A stretch of DNA of 64,000 nucleotides from Bog-756 sp963806455 (lineage in GTDB: Bacteria > Actinomycetota > Acidimicrobiia > Acidimicrobiales > RAAP-2): the NCBI GenBank assembly GCA_963806455.1, contig CAWDXZ010000005.1, forward strand, positions 248,001 to 312,000. Direction: 5' to 3'. A program made the translations under genes and the position numbers. How positions within the stretch are numbered: the first letter of the stretch is position 1; each line of letters opens with the position of its first letter. Below are positions 44,266 to 52,130 of the stretch, in pieces. The notes under the pieces are model-generated. The model was not told where the DNA came from. It did not search any database and saw nothing but the letters and a program-made list of their open reading frames with translations.

Positions 44266-44898
44266 ATGACCACGATGAGCGCGAAGTCAACCGGGATCGA
44301 CACCATCGATCGCAAGGTCATCCAGCTGTTCGCCCTGGTATCGGAGGCCCTGGCCCGGGCCACCCACGCCCTGCTGGGGGGTGAGGCGCTCCTCGGTCAG
44401 TCGGTGGTCGACGGCGACCAGGCCGTGGACGAGCTCACCGCCGAGGTGGAGCTCCTGGTCTGGCAGGAGCTCCAGAGCGGCTCGGTCCAGGGGGACACCC
44501 TTCGCTACCTCGTCGCCATGCTCCTGATCATCCCCGAGCTGGAGCGCAGCGCCGACCTGGCCGAGCACATCGCCCAGCGGGCCGTCGACCACCTGGGCAC
44601 CGAGATGAGCGCCCGGAGCCGGGGCATCGTCCAGCTCATGACCGAGGTGGCCAACGAGATGTGGCAGGAGGCGGCTGACGCCTTCGGCGAGCGGAGCCGC
44701 GTCAGCGAGCCGCTGGCCAAGGCCGACGACGAGATGGACGGTCTCCGTGACCGCCTCACGCTCGAGATCGCCGACGATGCCATGCCGGCCGCCATCGCCG
44801 CCCAGGTCACGCTCCTCGCCCGGTTCTACGAACGCCTGGGCGACCACGCCGTCAACCTCGCCCGGCGCATCGAGCTCCTGGCCGACACCCACCCCTGA
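44266..44898 (+). CDS. phoU: Phosphate signalling protein PhoU
   Basis: This 210-residue helical protein consists of two three-helix PhoU bundles, each with the metal-binding acidic pattern. The motifs are VDGDQAVDELTAEVELLVWQ, then IPELERSADLAEHIAQRAVD, and in the second repeat DDEMDGLRDRLTLEIADD and FYERLGDHAVNLARRIELLA. PhoU links phosphate uptake to PhoR/PhoP signalling. ATG at 44266 is preferred to the upstream TTG at 44245. Its promoter region contains the third PHO-box-like unit. Confidence 0.95.
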   Translation: MTTMSAKSTGIDTIDRKVIQLFALVSEALARATHALLGGEALLGQSVVDGDQAVDELTAEVELLVWQELQSGSVQGDTLRYLVAMLLIIPELERSADLAEHIAQRAVDHLGTEMSARSRGIVQLMTEVANEMWQEAADAFGERSRVSEPLAKADDEMDGLRDRLTLEIADDAMPAAIAAQVTLLARFYERLGDHAVNLARRIELLADTHP

Positions 44899-44911
44899 CC
44901 AGGGCATATCT

Positions 44912-44928
44912 CCGGCGCGACTCGCCGG
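44912..44928 (+). terminator. Candidate terminator after phoU
   Basis: CCGGCG (44912-44917) and CGCCGG (44923-44928) form a perfect six-base stem with a five-base loop, 14 bases after the phoU stop. Downstream bases are only moderately T-rich. Confidence 0.45.
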
Positions 44929-44973
44929 TCCGCTTCATATGCTGCTCTCATGTTCGCTGTCTAGTGTGATGGC

Positions 44974-45156
44974 ATGGTGCGGACGGCGTTCAAGTGGGGG
45001 TTGCGACTGGCCGTGCTGGCCGTGCTGGCGTCGGCGGTAGCTCGCCTCATCGAATCCACCTCCCGCCAGGACGGGCCCGACGGGTTCCCGGTCATCGGGG
45101 GCGACACCTGGCCACCGGTCCCGACCAACCCGGGCCGGCAGGACGAGGCCGGCTGA
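44974..45156 (+). CDS. Small single-helix membrane protein
   Basis: This 60-residue frame starts at ATG and contains one membrane helix (WGLRLAVLAVLASAVARLIE) followed by a hydrophilic Pro/Gly/Asp-rich tail. Positive residues before the helix suggest the N-terminus stays inside. No family is recognised. It sits after phoU and converges on the ABM-domain gene. Codon use matches the neighbours, which favours a real gene. Confidence 0.5.
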   Translation: MVRTAFKWGLRLAVLAVLASAVARLIESTSRQDGPDGFPVIGGDTWPPVPTNPGRQDEAG

Positions 45157-45169
45157 CAGCCGGGCGGGC

Positions 45170-45520
45170 TCAGTCCGGTGGCCGGGACCACCGGGCGGCA
45201 TGGGTGCACCGGGCCACTTGGATCGAGTACTCGTCCAGGAACTCGTCCCGGCCCCGTCGTTGGGCACCCCGGTGGGAGGGGTCGTCCCGCCAGGCGCGCT
45301 GGTCGGGCGGGGAGGCGAAGGTGGCGACCGAGACCCGCTCCCCGTCCTCGGCGGTGAACGACTTGAAGTCGACGAACCCGGGCATGGACCGGGCCCGACG
45401 TTCGATCTCCTCGCTCAGGACCGCGTACTCGGGTTCCGTCCCGTCGCGCGGCCTGGACCGGAACACCGTCACGACCTGGCCCTCTCCGAAAGCAGCACCG
45501 GCCGGTTCCGGGAGGGTCAC
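45170..45520 (-). CDS. Antibiotic biosynthesis monooxygenase (ABM) domain protein
   Basis: This 116-residue protein is a single dimeric alpha-beta barrel: VVTVFRSRPRDGTEPEYAVL, then MPGFVDFKSFTAEDGERVSV, ATFASPPDQRAWRDDPSHRG and a C-terminal YSIQVARCTHAARW strand. Such proteins are cofactor-free monooxygenases or heme-degrading enzymes; the substrate is not evident. The start is placed at the GTG at 45520 because upstream codons overlap the end of serA. It lies 10 bases downstream of serA on the same strand. Confidence 0.75.
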   Translation of the reverse strand: MTLPEPAGAAFGEGQVVTVFRSRPRDGTEPEYAVLSEEIERRARSMPGFVDFKSFTAEDGERVSVATFASPPDQRAWRDDPSHRGAQRRGRDEFLDEYSIQVARCTHAARWSRPPD

Positions 45521-45530
45521 GGCGGAATGC

Positions 45531-47096
45531 CTACGACTCGACGGTGTGCACGTCACTGATCCCGGGGGCCGCTCGCAGCTGCGCCAAGCAGCCATCGGGC
45601 AGCTTCCGGTCGGTGGACAGGACCATCAGCGCCGTATGGCCCGTCGCCGACGGGCCCACCGCCATGGACGAGATGGACACGTCGGCCTGGCCGAGGATCG
45701 TGCCCACGACGCCGATCATCCCGGCGCGGTCGTCGTTGCGCACGACGACCATGTGCGGAGCCGGCGGCACTTCGACGGTGTGATCGTCCATCATGACCAG
45801 TCGGGGCTCGCTGCGGGGGCCGCTGAGCGTGCCGGCCACCGAGTGCTCTCCGCTGCGCACGGTGATGAGGTTCACGTAGTCGTGGGCGGTCACGGTGGAG
45901 GTCTCGCGTACCTCGAGGCCTCGCATCGTCGCCAGCTGGGGAGCGTTCACATAGGAGACCGGTTCGTCGGTCGTGGCGGCGAACAGCCCCTTCAGGACGG
46001 ACAGCCCGAGGATGCTCGTTGCCGCCCCGGCCAGGCCACCTTGGTACTCGACCTCCAGGGTGTCGGGCAGCCCGTCGTTCAGACAGGAGATGATGCGGCC
46101 CAGCTGCTCGGCCAGGCCCATGAAGGGCCGGACGGTCTCGGAGACCTCGGTGGCGGCCACATTGACGGCGAAGGGCACGAAGTCACCGTTGAGGGCCAGG
46201 ATGACCTGCTCGGCAATGGTCACACCCGCCTTGTCCTGGGCCTCGGCCGTTGACGCCCCTAGGTGAGGGGCCACCACGACCGAGGGCAGCTCGAACAGGG
46301 GGGACTCGGTCGTCGGCTCCTTGGCGAACACATCGATGCCCGCCCCCTGCACCTGTCCCGATCGGATTGCCTCGGCCAGTGCATCCTCGTCCACGATGCC
46401 GCCGCGGGCGGTGTTGATGATGCGGAGCCCGGGCTTGGCCTTGGCCAGCATGTCCTTGCCGAGCAACCCGATGGTCTCGGTGTTCTTGGGCAGGTGCACG
46501 CTCACGAAGTCCGACGTGGCCATCAGGTCCTCGAGGCCCAGCAACTGCACGCCCATGTGCCGGGCCCGGTCGGCGGAGACGAACGGGTCGTAGGCCACCA
46601 GGTTCATACCGAAGGCCAGGGCCCGTTGGGCCACGAGGGCACCGACCCGGCCGAGGCCGACCACACCGAGGGTCTTGCCGTGCAGCTCCACGCCCTCCCA
46701 TTTGGAGCGCTCCCACTTCCCGGCCACCAGGGCGGCATGGGCCTGGGGGATGTTGCGCGCCTGCGCCAGCAGCAGGGCCATCGCCTGCTCGGCGGCGGAG
46801 AGGATGTTGGACTGTGGGGCGTTGACCACCATCACGCCCCGCTCGGTCGCCGCCGCCACGTCGACGTTGTCCAGCCCGATGCCGGCCCGGCCGACCACGA
46901 CCAGGTCGGAGCCGGCGGCCAGGACCTCCGCCGTCACCGAGGTGGCCGACCTGATGACCAGGGCCTCGGCGCCGGCGACGGCCGACACCAGCTCCTCGGG
47001 CGAGAGCCCCACCTGCACATCGACCTGGTGCCCGGCGGCCTCCATGAGGTCGAGGCCGGTCTGGGCCAGCTTCTCGGTGACGAGCACCCTAGCCAT
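45531..47096 (-). CDS. serA: D-3-phosphoglycerate dehydrogenase
   Basis: This 521-residue enzyme catalyses the first step of serine synthesis. The NAD motif is GKTLGVVGLGRVGALVAQRA, and substrate/catalytic residues lie in RGGIVDEDALAEAIRSGQVQ and PHLGASTAEAQDKAGVTIAE (His-Glu pair). The C-terminus carries the allosteric substrate-binding insert and a regulatory ACT domain (VVVRNDDRAGMIGVVGTILG), as in mycobacterial SerA, which is serine-inhibited. The start at 47096 has a GGAGGAGG site. It lies beside the aminotransferase and serC. Confidence 0.97.
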   Translation of the reverse strand: MARVLVTEKLAQTGLDLMEAAGHQVDVQVGLSPEELVSAVAGAEALVIRSATSVTAEVLAAGSDLVVVGRAGIGLDNVDVAAATERGVMVVNAPQSNILSAAEQAMALLLAQARNIPQAHAALVAGKWERSKWEGVELHGKTLGVVGLGRVGALVAQRALAFGMNLVAYDPFVSADRARHMGVQLLGLEDLMATSDFVSVHLPKNTETIGLLGKDMLAKAKPGLRIINTARGGIVDEDALAEAIRSGQVQGAGIDVFAKEPTTESPLFELPSVVVAPHLGASTAEAQDKAGVTIAEQVILALNGDFVPFAVNVAATEVSETVRPFMGLAEQLGRIISCLNDGLPDTLEVEYQGGLAGAATSILGLSVLKGLFAATTDEPVSYVNAPQLATMRGLEVRETSTVTAHDYVNLITVRSGEHSVAGTLSGPRSEPRLVMMDDHTVEVPPAPHMVVVRNDDRAGMIGVVGTILGQADVSISSMAVGPSATGHTALMVLSTDRKLPDGCLAQLRAAPGISDVHTVES

Positions 47097-47207
47097 GGCG
47101 TGTCCTCCTCCCTGTCCGGCCCGAATCGGCGGTCCGGGACGCCCCGCACAACCGGGTCGCCTCGGCGGGGCCGCCGGCACCGACGGCCACCGGGCGACGA
47201 CCGGCGC

Positions 47208-48467
47208 TCACGTGGCGTCGCCGAAGAGCTTGGCCAACCGGGACACGCCCTCGACCAGATCGTCCTCGCTCAACGCGTACGACATCCGGAAGTAGCCGGG
47301 GGCGCCGAAGGCCTCGCCCGGCACCACCGCCACCTGTGCCTCCTCGATGGCCACCTTCGCCAGCTCGGCACTCGACTCGGGGCGCCGGCCCCGGATCTCG
47401 CGGCCGAACAGGCCCTCGACAGAAGGGAAGGCATAGAACGCCCCCTCGGGGAGGATGCACCCGACGCCGTCGATCTCGTTGAGCATGGCGTGGATCGTCA
47501 GGCGCCGGCGGTCGAAGGCGCGGCGCATCTCCGCCACCGCCCCGAGGTCGCCGGACACCGCCGCCAGGGCGGCCCGCTGGGAGACGTTGGCCACGTTGGA
47601 GGTCTCGTGCGACTGGAGGTTGGTGGCGGCGCTGATCACGTCGGTCGGCCCGATCATCCAGCCGACCCGCCAGCCGGTCATGGCGTAGGTCTTGGCCACG
47701 CCGTTGACGACCACGCAGCGGTCGGTCAACTCGGGCACCAGCACCGGCATCGAGTGGTGCTCGGCGCCCCCGTAGACCAGGTGCTCATAGATCTCGTCGG
47801 TGAGGACCCACAGCCCGCGGCCGGCCGCCCAGCGCCCGATGGCCTCGATGTCGGCACGGGGATAGACGGCACCCGTCGGGTTGGACGGCGAGACGAACAG
47901 GAGGATCTTGGTCCGGTCCGTGCAGGCCGCCTCCAGCTGCCCGACCGTCGCCCGGAACCCGGCCGCCGCGCCGGTGGTGACGACCACGGGCACGCCGCCC
48001 GCCAGGGCGATCGCCTCGGGATAGGTGGTCCAGTAGGGCGCCAGCACGAGGACCTCGTCCCCGGGGTCACACAGGGTGGCGAAGGCGTTGGCCACGGCCT
48101 GCTTCCCCCCATTGGTCACGAGGACCTGTGAGGCGCCCACCTCGAGCCCCGAGTCGCGCTTCGTCTTGGCCGCCACCGCCTCCCGAAGCTCGGGCAACCC
48201 GGCCGTCGGTGTGTACTTGTGGGAGCGGGGGTCACGGCAGGCGGCCTCGGCCGCCGCCACGATGTGCTCGGGCGTGGGGAAATCGGGCTCCCCGGCGCCG
48301 AAGCCGATCACGCTCTCCCCCTGGGCCCGGAGGGCCTTGGCCTTGGCGTCGACGGCCAGGGTGGCCGACGGCGAGACGGCGCCGACCCGGAGCGAGATCC
48401 GCCGGCCGGTCACGGCGTGCCCCGGTGCCGGGGGCGGCACGGAACCGGTTCCTCGGGGCTGAGCCAT
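47208..48467 (-). CDS. Pyridoxal-phosphate aminotransferase, aspartate aminotransferase type
   Basis: This 419-residue class I/II fold-type I aminotransferase has LRVGAVSPSATLAVDAKAKA, FGAGEPDFPTPEHIVAAAEA, YTPTAGLPELREAVAAKTKR, VTNGGKQAVANAFATLCDPG and the PLP Lys in VVNGVAKTYAMTGWRVGWM. The pattern is that of aspartate/prephenate aminotransferase Ib. It could also act on other keto acids. It is divergent from serC by six bases between starts, so the two promoters overlap tightly. It lies upstream of serA in the same direction. Confidence 0.92.
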   Translation of the reverse strand: MAQPRGTGSVPPPAPGHAVTGRRISLRVGAVSPSATLAVDAKAKALRAQGESVIGFGAGEPDFPTPEHIVAAAEAACRDPRSHKYTPTAGLPELREAVAAKTKRDSGLEVGASQVLVTNGGKQAVANAFATLCDPGDEVLVLAPYWTTYPEAIALAGGVPVVVTTGAAAGFRATVGQLEAACTDRTKILLFVSPSNPTGAVYPRADIEAIGRWAAGRGLWVLTDEIYEHLVYGGAEHHSMPVLVPELTDRCVVVNGVAKTYAMTGWRVGWMIGPTDVISAATNLQSHETSNVANVSQRAALAAVSGDLGAVAEMRRAFDRRRLTIHAMLNEIDGVGCILPEGAFYAFPSVEGLFGREIRGRRPESSAELAKVAIEEAQVAVVPGEAFGAPGYFRMSYALSEDDLVEGVSRLAKLFGDAT

Positions 48468-48473
48468 GGTGCC

Positions 48474-49631
48474 ATGATTCCATACGTGACCGACGCCTCT
48501 GACATCAACATCCCCCCCGATCTCCTGCCCGGCGACGGCCGCTTCGGCTCGGGGCCCTCCAAGGTCCGTCAGGGGGCCGTCGACGCACTGGCCGGCGCGG
48601 CGGGCCGGTACCTCGGGACCAGCCACCGCCAGAAGACGGTGAAGTCGGTGGTCGCCAGCCTGCGCGCCGGGCTGCGCCAGCTCTTCTCGCTGGCCGACGG
48701 TTACGAGGTGGTGCTCGGGAACGGCGGGACCACGTCCTTCTGGGATGCGGCCACCTTCGGTCTGATCGACCGCAAGAGCCAGCACCTGAGCTTCGGCGAG
48801 TTCTCGTCCAAGTTCGCGGCGGCGGCGGCGAGCGCCCCCCACCTCGACGAGCCCGAGATCATCACCTCCGAGGTCGGGACCCACCCGTTGCCGGTGGCCC
48901 GGGACGGCGTCGACCTCTACGCGCTGACCCACAACGAGACGTCCACCGGGGTGATGATGCCGATCAACCGGCCCGACGGCGTGGCCCCACCCGAGCAGGG
49001 GGGTGGCCTGGTGGCCGTGGACGCCACCTCCGGGGCGGGCGGGCTCCGGGTCGACCCGGGCCAGTTCGACGCCTACTACTTCGCCCCCCAGAAGTGCTTC
49101 GGCTCCGACGGAGGCCTCTGGGTCGCCCTGCTCTCCCCGGCGGCCCAGGACCGGATCGCCGCCATCGCCGCCACCCGGCGCTGGGTCCCGGCATCGCTGG
49201 ACCTGGCCGTCGCGCTGGAGAACTCGAAGCTCGACCAGACCTACAACACACCCGCCCTGGCCACCATCTTCCTGTTCGAGAACCAGGTGTCCTGGTTCAA
49301 CCAGAACGGCGGCATGGACTTCTCGGCCGGTCGCTGCGACAAGTCCGCAGAGATCCTCTACACCTGGGCCGAGGGCTCGGACTTCGCCACGCCCTTCGTC
49401 ACCCGGGCACGGGATCGGAGCCGGGTCGTCGGCACCATCGACTTCGACGAGTCCGTCGACGCCTCGGTGGTGGCGGCCGTCCTGCGCGCCAACGGCATCG
49501 TGGACACCGAGCCCTACCGGAAACTGGGCCGGAACCAGCTACGGATCGCCATGTTCCCGGCCGTCGAGCCCGACGATGTGGCCGCCCTGTGCGCCTGCAT
49601 CAACTACGTGGTGGGTGCCATCTCGAGCTGA
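48474..49631 (+). CDS. serC: Phosphoserine aminotransferase, actinobacterial type
   Basis: This 385-residue enzyme is the second step of serine synthesis. Motifs are GDGRFGSGPSKVRQGAVDAL, then GYEVVLGNGGTTSFWDAATF, THNETSTGVMMPINRP and the PLP Lys in YYFAPQKCFGSDGGLWVALL. The C-terminus ends MFPAVEPDDVAALCACINYV. The actinobacterial SerC class differs from the E. coli class. ATG at 48474 or GTG at 48486 could start it. With serA it covers two of the three serine steps; serB is not present. Confidence 0.95.
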   Translation: MIPYVTDASDINIPPDLLPGDGRFGSGPSKVRQGAVDALAGAAGRYLGTSHRQKTVKSVVASLRAGLRQLFSLADGYEVVLGNGGTTSFWDAATFGLIDRKSQHLSFGEFSSKFAAAAASAPHLDEPEIITSEVGTHPLPVARDGVDLYALTHNETSTGVMMPINRPDGVAPPEQGGGLVAVDATSGAGGLRVDPGQFDAYYFAPQKCFGSDGGLWVALLSPAAQDRIAAIAATRRWVPASLDLAVALENSKLDQTYNTPALATIFLFENQVSWFNQNGGMDFSAGRCDKSAEILYTWAEGSDFATPFVTRARDRSRVVGTIDFDESVDASVVAAVLRANGIVDTEPYRKLGRNQLRIAMFPAVEPDDVAALCACINYVVGAISS

Positions 49632-49632
49632 G

Positions 49633-49646
49633 GGCCCGGTCGGGCC
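49633..49646. terminator. Candidate bidirectional terminator between serC and zinc-ribbon gene
   Basis: GGCCCG-GT-CGGGCC forms a compact GC hairpin directly after the serC stop and before the convergent zinc-ribbon gene stop. There is no T-tract. Confidence 0.35.
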
Positions 49647-49660
49647 GTCCGCCGACCCGG

Positions 49661-49897
49661 CTAGGACACGCCATGGCGGTCGGAGGACAGCTCCGACCAT
49701 TCGTTCCGGCACGACCGGCACTGCAGCTTCACGCCGGCCTCGGTCATGGTGACGCCCGACGGGCCGCCGCCCCGGACGATCAACCGGGGCACGTCCGCCG
49801 ACCCGCACTTCGGACAGCTCGGATCCCGCGTGCTGTCCTGCACCTCGCCGACCTCCAGGAGAGCGCCAGGTGGCCGCCCCGCCGTGGGAGCCGCCAC
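49661..49897 (-). CDS. Small zinc-ribbon protein
   Basis: This 78-residue protein has two CxxC pairs, CPKCGSADVPRLI and LQCRSCRNEWSEL, separated by about 25 residues: a single zinc ribbon. No other domain is seen. Such proteins often bind nucleic acids or act as subunits of larger complexes, but nothing here points to a particular role. It converges on serC. Confidence 0.6.
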   Translation of the reverse strand: MAAPTAGRPPGALLEVGEVQDSTRDPSCPKCGSADVPRLIVRGGGPSGVTMTEAGVKLQCRSCRNEWSELSSDRHGVS

Positions 49898-49945
49898 GTT
49901 CGAACGGGACAGTAGTCCCGGGCCGGCGGTACCCGCCAGGGCCGT

Positions 49946-50494
49946 TCACCCGCCGGCCGGTTGGTCCCCCTCGATCACCCAGCGGGAGCGCAGGTCCTCG
50001 AGCCAGGGGGGGAGTTCGATGGCCGGATCGGGCAGCGCCTCCGACCCCCGGTCGGCCAGGGCGCTCTCGAAGGAGGCCGGGTCGTCGCCCCACGACCGCG
50101 GGTCGCCCATCATGACCTCGATCAGGACGGTCCCCTCCGGGCCCGCCACGAACGGCCCGAATGCCGCTCCGAACGGCAGCTCGATGTGGGTGCCGGCCGG
50201 GCAGTGGCGACCGCCGCACCACAGCTCACCGCTGACCACGAAGACCACGTGCGGGCTGAAGTGGCCGTGCCGGCGGACCACCATCCCCGGATCCCATCGG
50301 GCGTAGAGCGAGAGGTAGGGAGGGTCGGGCGAGAAGGCCAGCCACTTCTCCCACACCGACGAGGTCGAGCCGTCGGCGTTGCGGATGGCCTTGACCTGCT
50401 GCCAGGGGACGTCGGGGTGGTCGATGTGCCGGAACGTGGGCTCGAGGCCGGGGACGCGTACGTCAGGCAGGTCGGCCGGACCGCCCGTGCTCAT
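49946..50494 (-). CDS. Cupin-domain protein
   Basis: This 182-residue protein has a single beta-barrel cupin: MVVRRHGHFSPHVVFVVSGE (His-x-His metal motif), then HCPAGTHIELPFGAAFGPFV and FVAGPEGTVLIEVMMGDPRS. The start at 50494 is the first Met giving family-like sequence; the longer upstream frame is Arg-rich. It lies 35 bases downstream of ilvC on the same strand, but no link with branched-chain synthesis is evident. Confidence 0.75.
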   Translation of the reverse strand: MSTGGPADLPDVRVPGLEPTFRHIDHPDVPWQQVKAIRNADGSTSSVWEKWLAFSPDPPYLSLYARWDPGMVVRRHGHFSPHVVFVVSGELWCGGRHCPAGTHIELPFGAAFGPFVAGPEGTVLIEVMMGDPRSWGDDPASFESALADRGSEALPDPAIELPPWLEDLRSRWVIEGDQPAGG

Positions 50495-50529
50495 CCTCGG
50501 CGGCGCCGCGGCCGGGCCGGGTGCACCCC

Positions 50530-51564
50530 TCAACCGCCCGAGACGTCCTGGATCTTCTGCTTCCCCGCCGTGACGAACGGCATCATGTCCCGCAGCTCGG
50601 CACCGACCTTCTCGATCGGGTGGTCCAACCCGGCCTGGCGCAGCGCCCGGAAGTTGGGACGCCCCTCGGCGTTTTCGGCCACCCACTCCCGGGCGAAGGA
50701 ACCGTCTCGGATCTCCGACAGGATCCGGCCCATCTCGTCTCGTACTCCCTGGTTGATGACCCGGGGCCCCCGGGTCAGGTCGCCGTACTCGGCCGTGTCG
50801 GAGATCGAGAACCGCATGCCGCTGATGCCCTGCTCGTACATGAGGTCCACGATCAGCTTGAGCTCGTGCAGGCACTCGAAGTAGGCGGACTCGGGTTGGT
50901 ACCCGGCGGCCACCAGCGTCTCGAACCCGGCCTGCACCAGGGCGGTGAGCCCGCCGCACAGCACCACCTGCTCGCCGAAGAGGTCGGTCTCCGTCTCCTC
51001 GGCGAAAGTGGTGTCCAGGACGCCGGCGCGGGTGGCCCCGATGGCGTGGGCGTAGGAGAGGGCCAGGTCGTGCGCCTTGCCCGACGGGTCGGCCGAAACC
51101 GCCACCAACGAGGGCACTCCCCCGCCCTCGGTGTAGGTGCGACGGACGAGATGCCCGGGTCCCTTGGGTGCGACCATGGCCACGTCCACGTCGGCCGGGG
51201 GTTCGATCAGGCCGAAACGGACGTTGAACCCGTGGGCGAAGAGGAGCGCGTCACCGCCCTGGAGATGGGGAAGGATGTCGGCCCGGTACACCGCGGCCTG
51301 CTCGGTGTCGGGCAGGAGGACCATGATGACGTCGGCCTCGGCGGCGGCCTCGGCCACCGTGAGCACCCGGAGCCCGGCCTCCTCGGCCTTCTGGCGGGAG
51401 GAGGACCCGGGGCGCAGGCCGACCCGGACGTCGACCCCGCTCTCGGCGAGGTTGAGGGCGTGGGCGTGGCCCTGGGAGCCGTAACCGATGACCGCGACCC
51501 GGCGGTTCCCGATGAGACTCGGGTCGGCGTCCTTCTCGTAGTACAGCGTGGCCATGGGCTTCAA
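50530..51564 (-). CDS. ilvC: Ketol-acid reductoisomerase
   Basis: This 344-residue class I enzyme makes dihydroxy acids in valine and isoleucine synthesis. The Rossmann motif VIGYGSQGHAHALNLAESG is followed by GLRPGSSSRQKAEEAG, whose Arg/Ser loop indicates NADPH use. Metal and substrate residues are in DTTFAEETETDLFGEQVVLC and ECLHELKLIVDLMYEQGISG. Its ATG overlaps the ilvN stop (ATGA). A second Met nine bases on (MATLYY) is an alternative start. Confidence 0.97.
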   Translation of the reverse strand: MKPMATLYYEKDADPSLIGNRRVAVIGYGSQGHAHALNLAESGVDVRVGLRPGSSSRQKAEEAGLRVLTVAEAAAEADVIMVLLPDTEQAAVYRADILPHLQGGDALLFAHGFNVRFGLIEPPADVDVAMVAPKGPGHLVRRTYTEGGGVPSLVAVSADPSGKAHDLALSYAHAIGATRAGVLDTTFAEETETDLFGEQVVLCGGLTALVQAGFETLVAAGYQPESAYFECLHELKLIVDLMYEQGISGMRFSISDTAEYGDLTRGPRVINQGVRDEMGRILSEIRDGSFAREWVAENAEGRPNFRALRQAGLDHPIEKVGAELRDMMPFVTAGKQKIQDVSGG

Positions 51565-52127
51565 CCTGCCTTCTCTATGGGCCGCGGGCCCGGCGTTCGC
51601 CCGTGGGGCCGCCGCGTGGCCGGGTCCCCCGACCGGTCAAGCATAGGCAGGGCCACGCGACCGGTCCGTTGCATCTCGACGATCCCGTAGCTGCGGATCA
51701 GATCCTCGAAGTCGTCCAGCTTGGTGGGTGCACCGGCCAGCATCACCGTCAGCCGGTCGTGGCCGACGTCGACGATCTTGCCCTCGAACACCCCGACCAG
51801 CTGGATCACCTGACCGCGGGTGTCGGGCCCCGCTTCCACCGTGGCCAGCAGCAGCTCCCGCTCCCGGGAGACGGCCGGGTCGAGCTCGGTGATGGACACC
51901 ACCGGGATGAGCTTGTCCAGCTGCTTGATGATCTGCTCCAGGGGCGACGACTCCACATCCACCACGATGGTGATGCGGCTGAAGCGCTCGTCGTCGGAGG
52001 GGGCGACGGCCAGGGAGAAGATGTTGTACCCCCTCCGGGAGAACAGGCCCGCCACCCGGGCCAGCACGCCGGACTTGTTCTCGACCAGCACCGTGAGGGT
52101 GTGGTGCCGCTTGTCGGTACCGTACAT
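51561..52127 (-). CDS. ilvN: Acetolactate synthase regulatory (small) subunit
   Basis: This 188-residue subunit has an N-terminal ACT domain (HHTLTVLVENKSGVLARVAG, then RRGYNIFSLAVAPSDDERFS) that binds valine for feedback inhibition, and a C-terminal ALS-binding domain (VGVFEGKIVDVGHDRLTVML and LIRSYGIVEMQRTGRVALP). A basic Pro/Arg-rich tail of about 20 residues is unusual. It lies three bases after ilvB. Confidence 0.97.
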   Translation of the reverse strand: MYGTDKRHHTLTVLVENKSGVLARVAGLFSRRGYNIFSLAVAPSDDERFSRITIVVDVESSPLEQIIKQLDKLIPVVSITELDPAVSRERELLLATVEAGPDTRGQVIQLVGVFEGKIVDVGHDRLTVMLAGAPTKLDDFEDLIRSYGIVEMQRTGRVALPMLDRSGDPATRRPHGRTPGPRPIEKAG

Positions 52128-52130
52128 GTG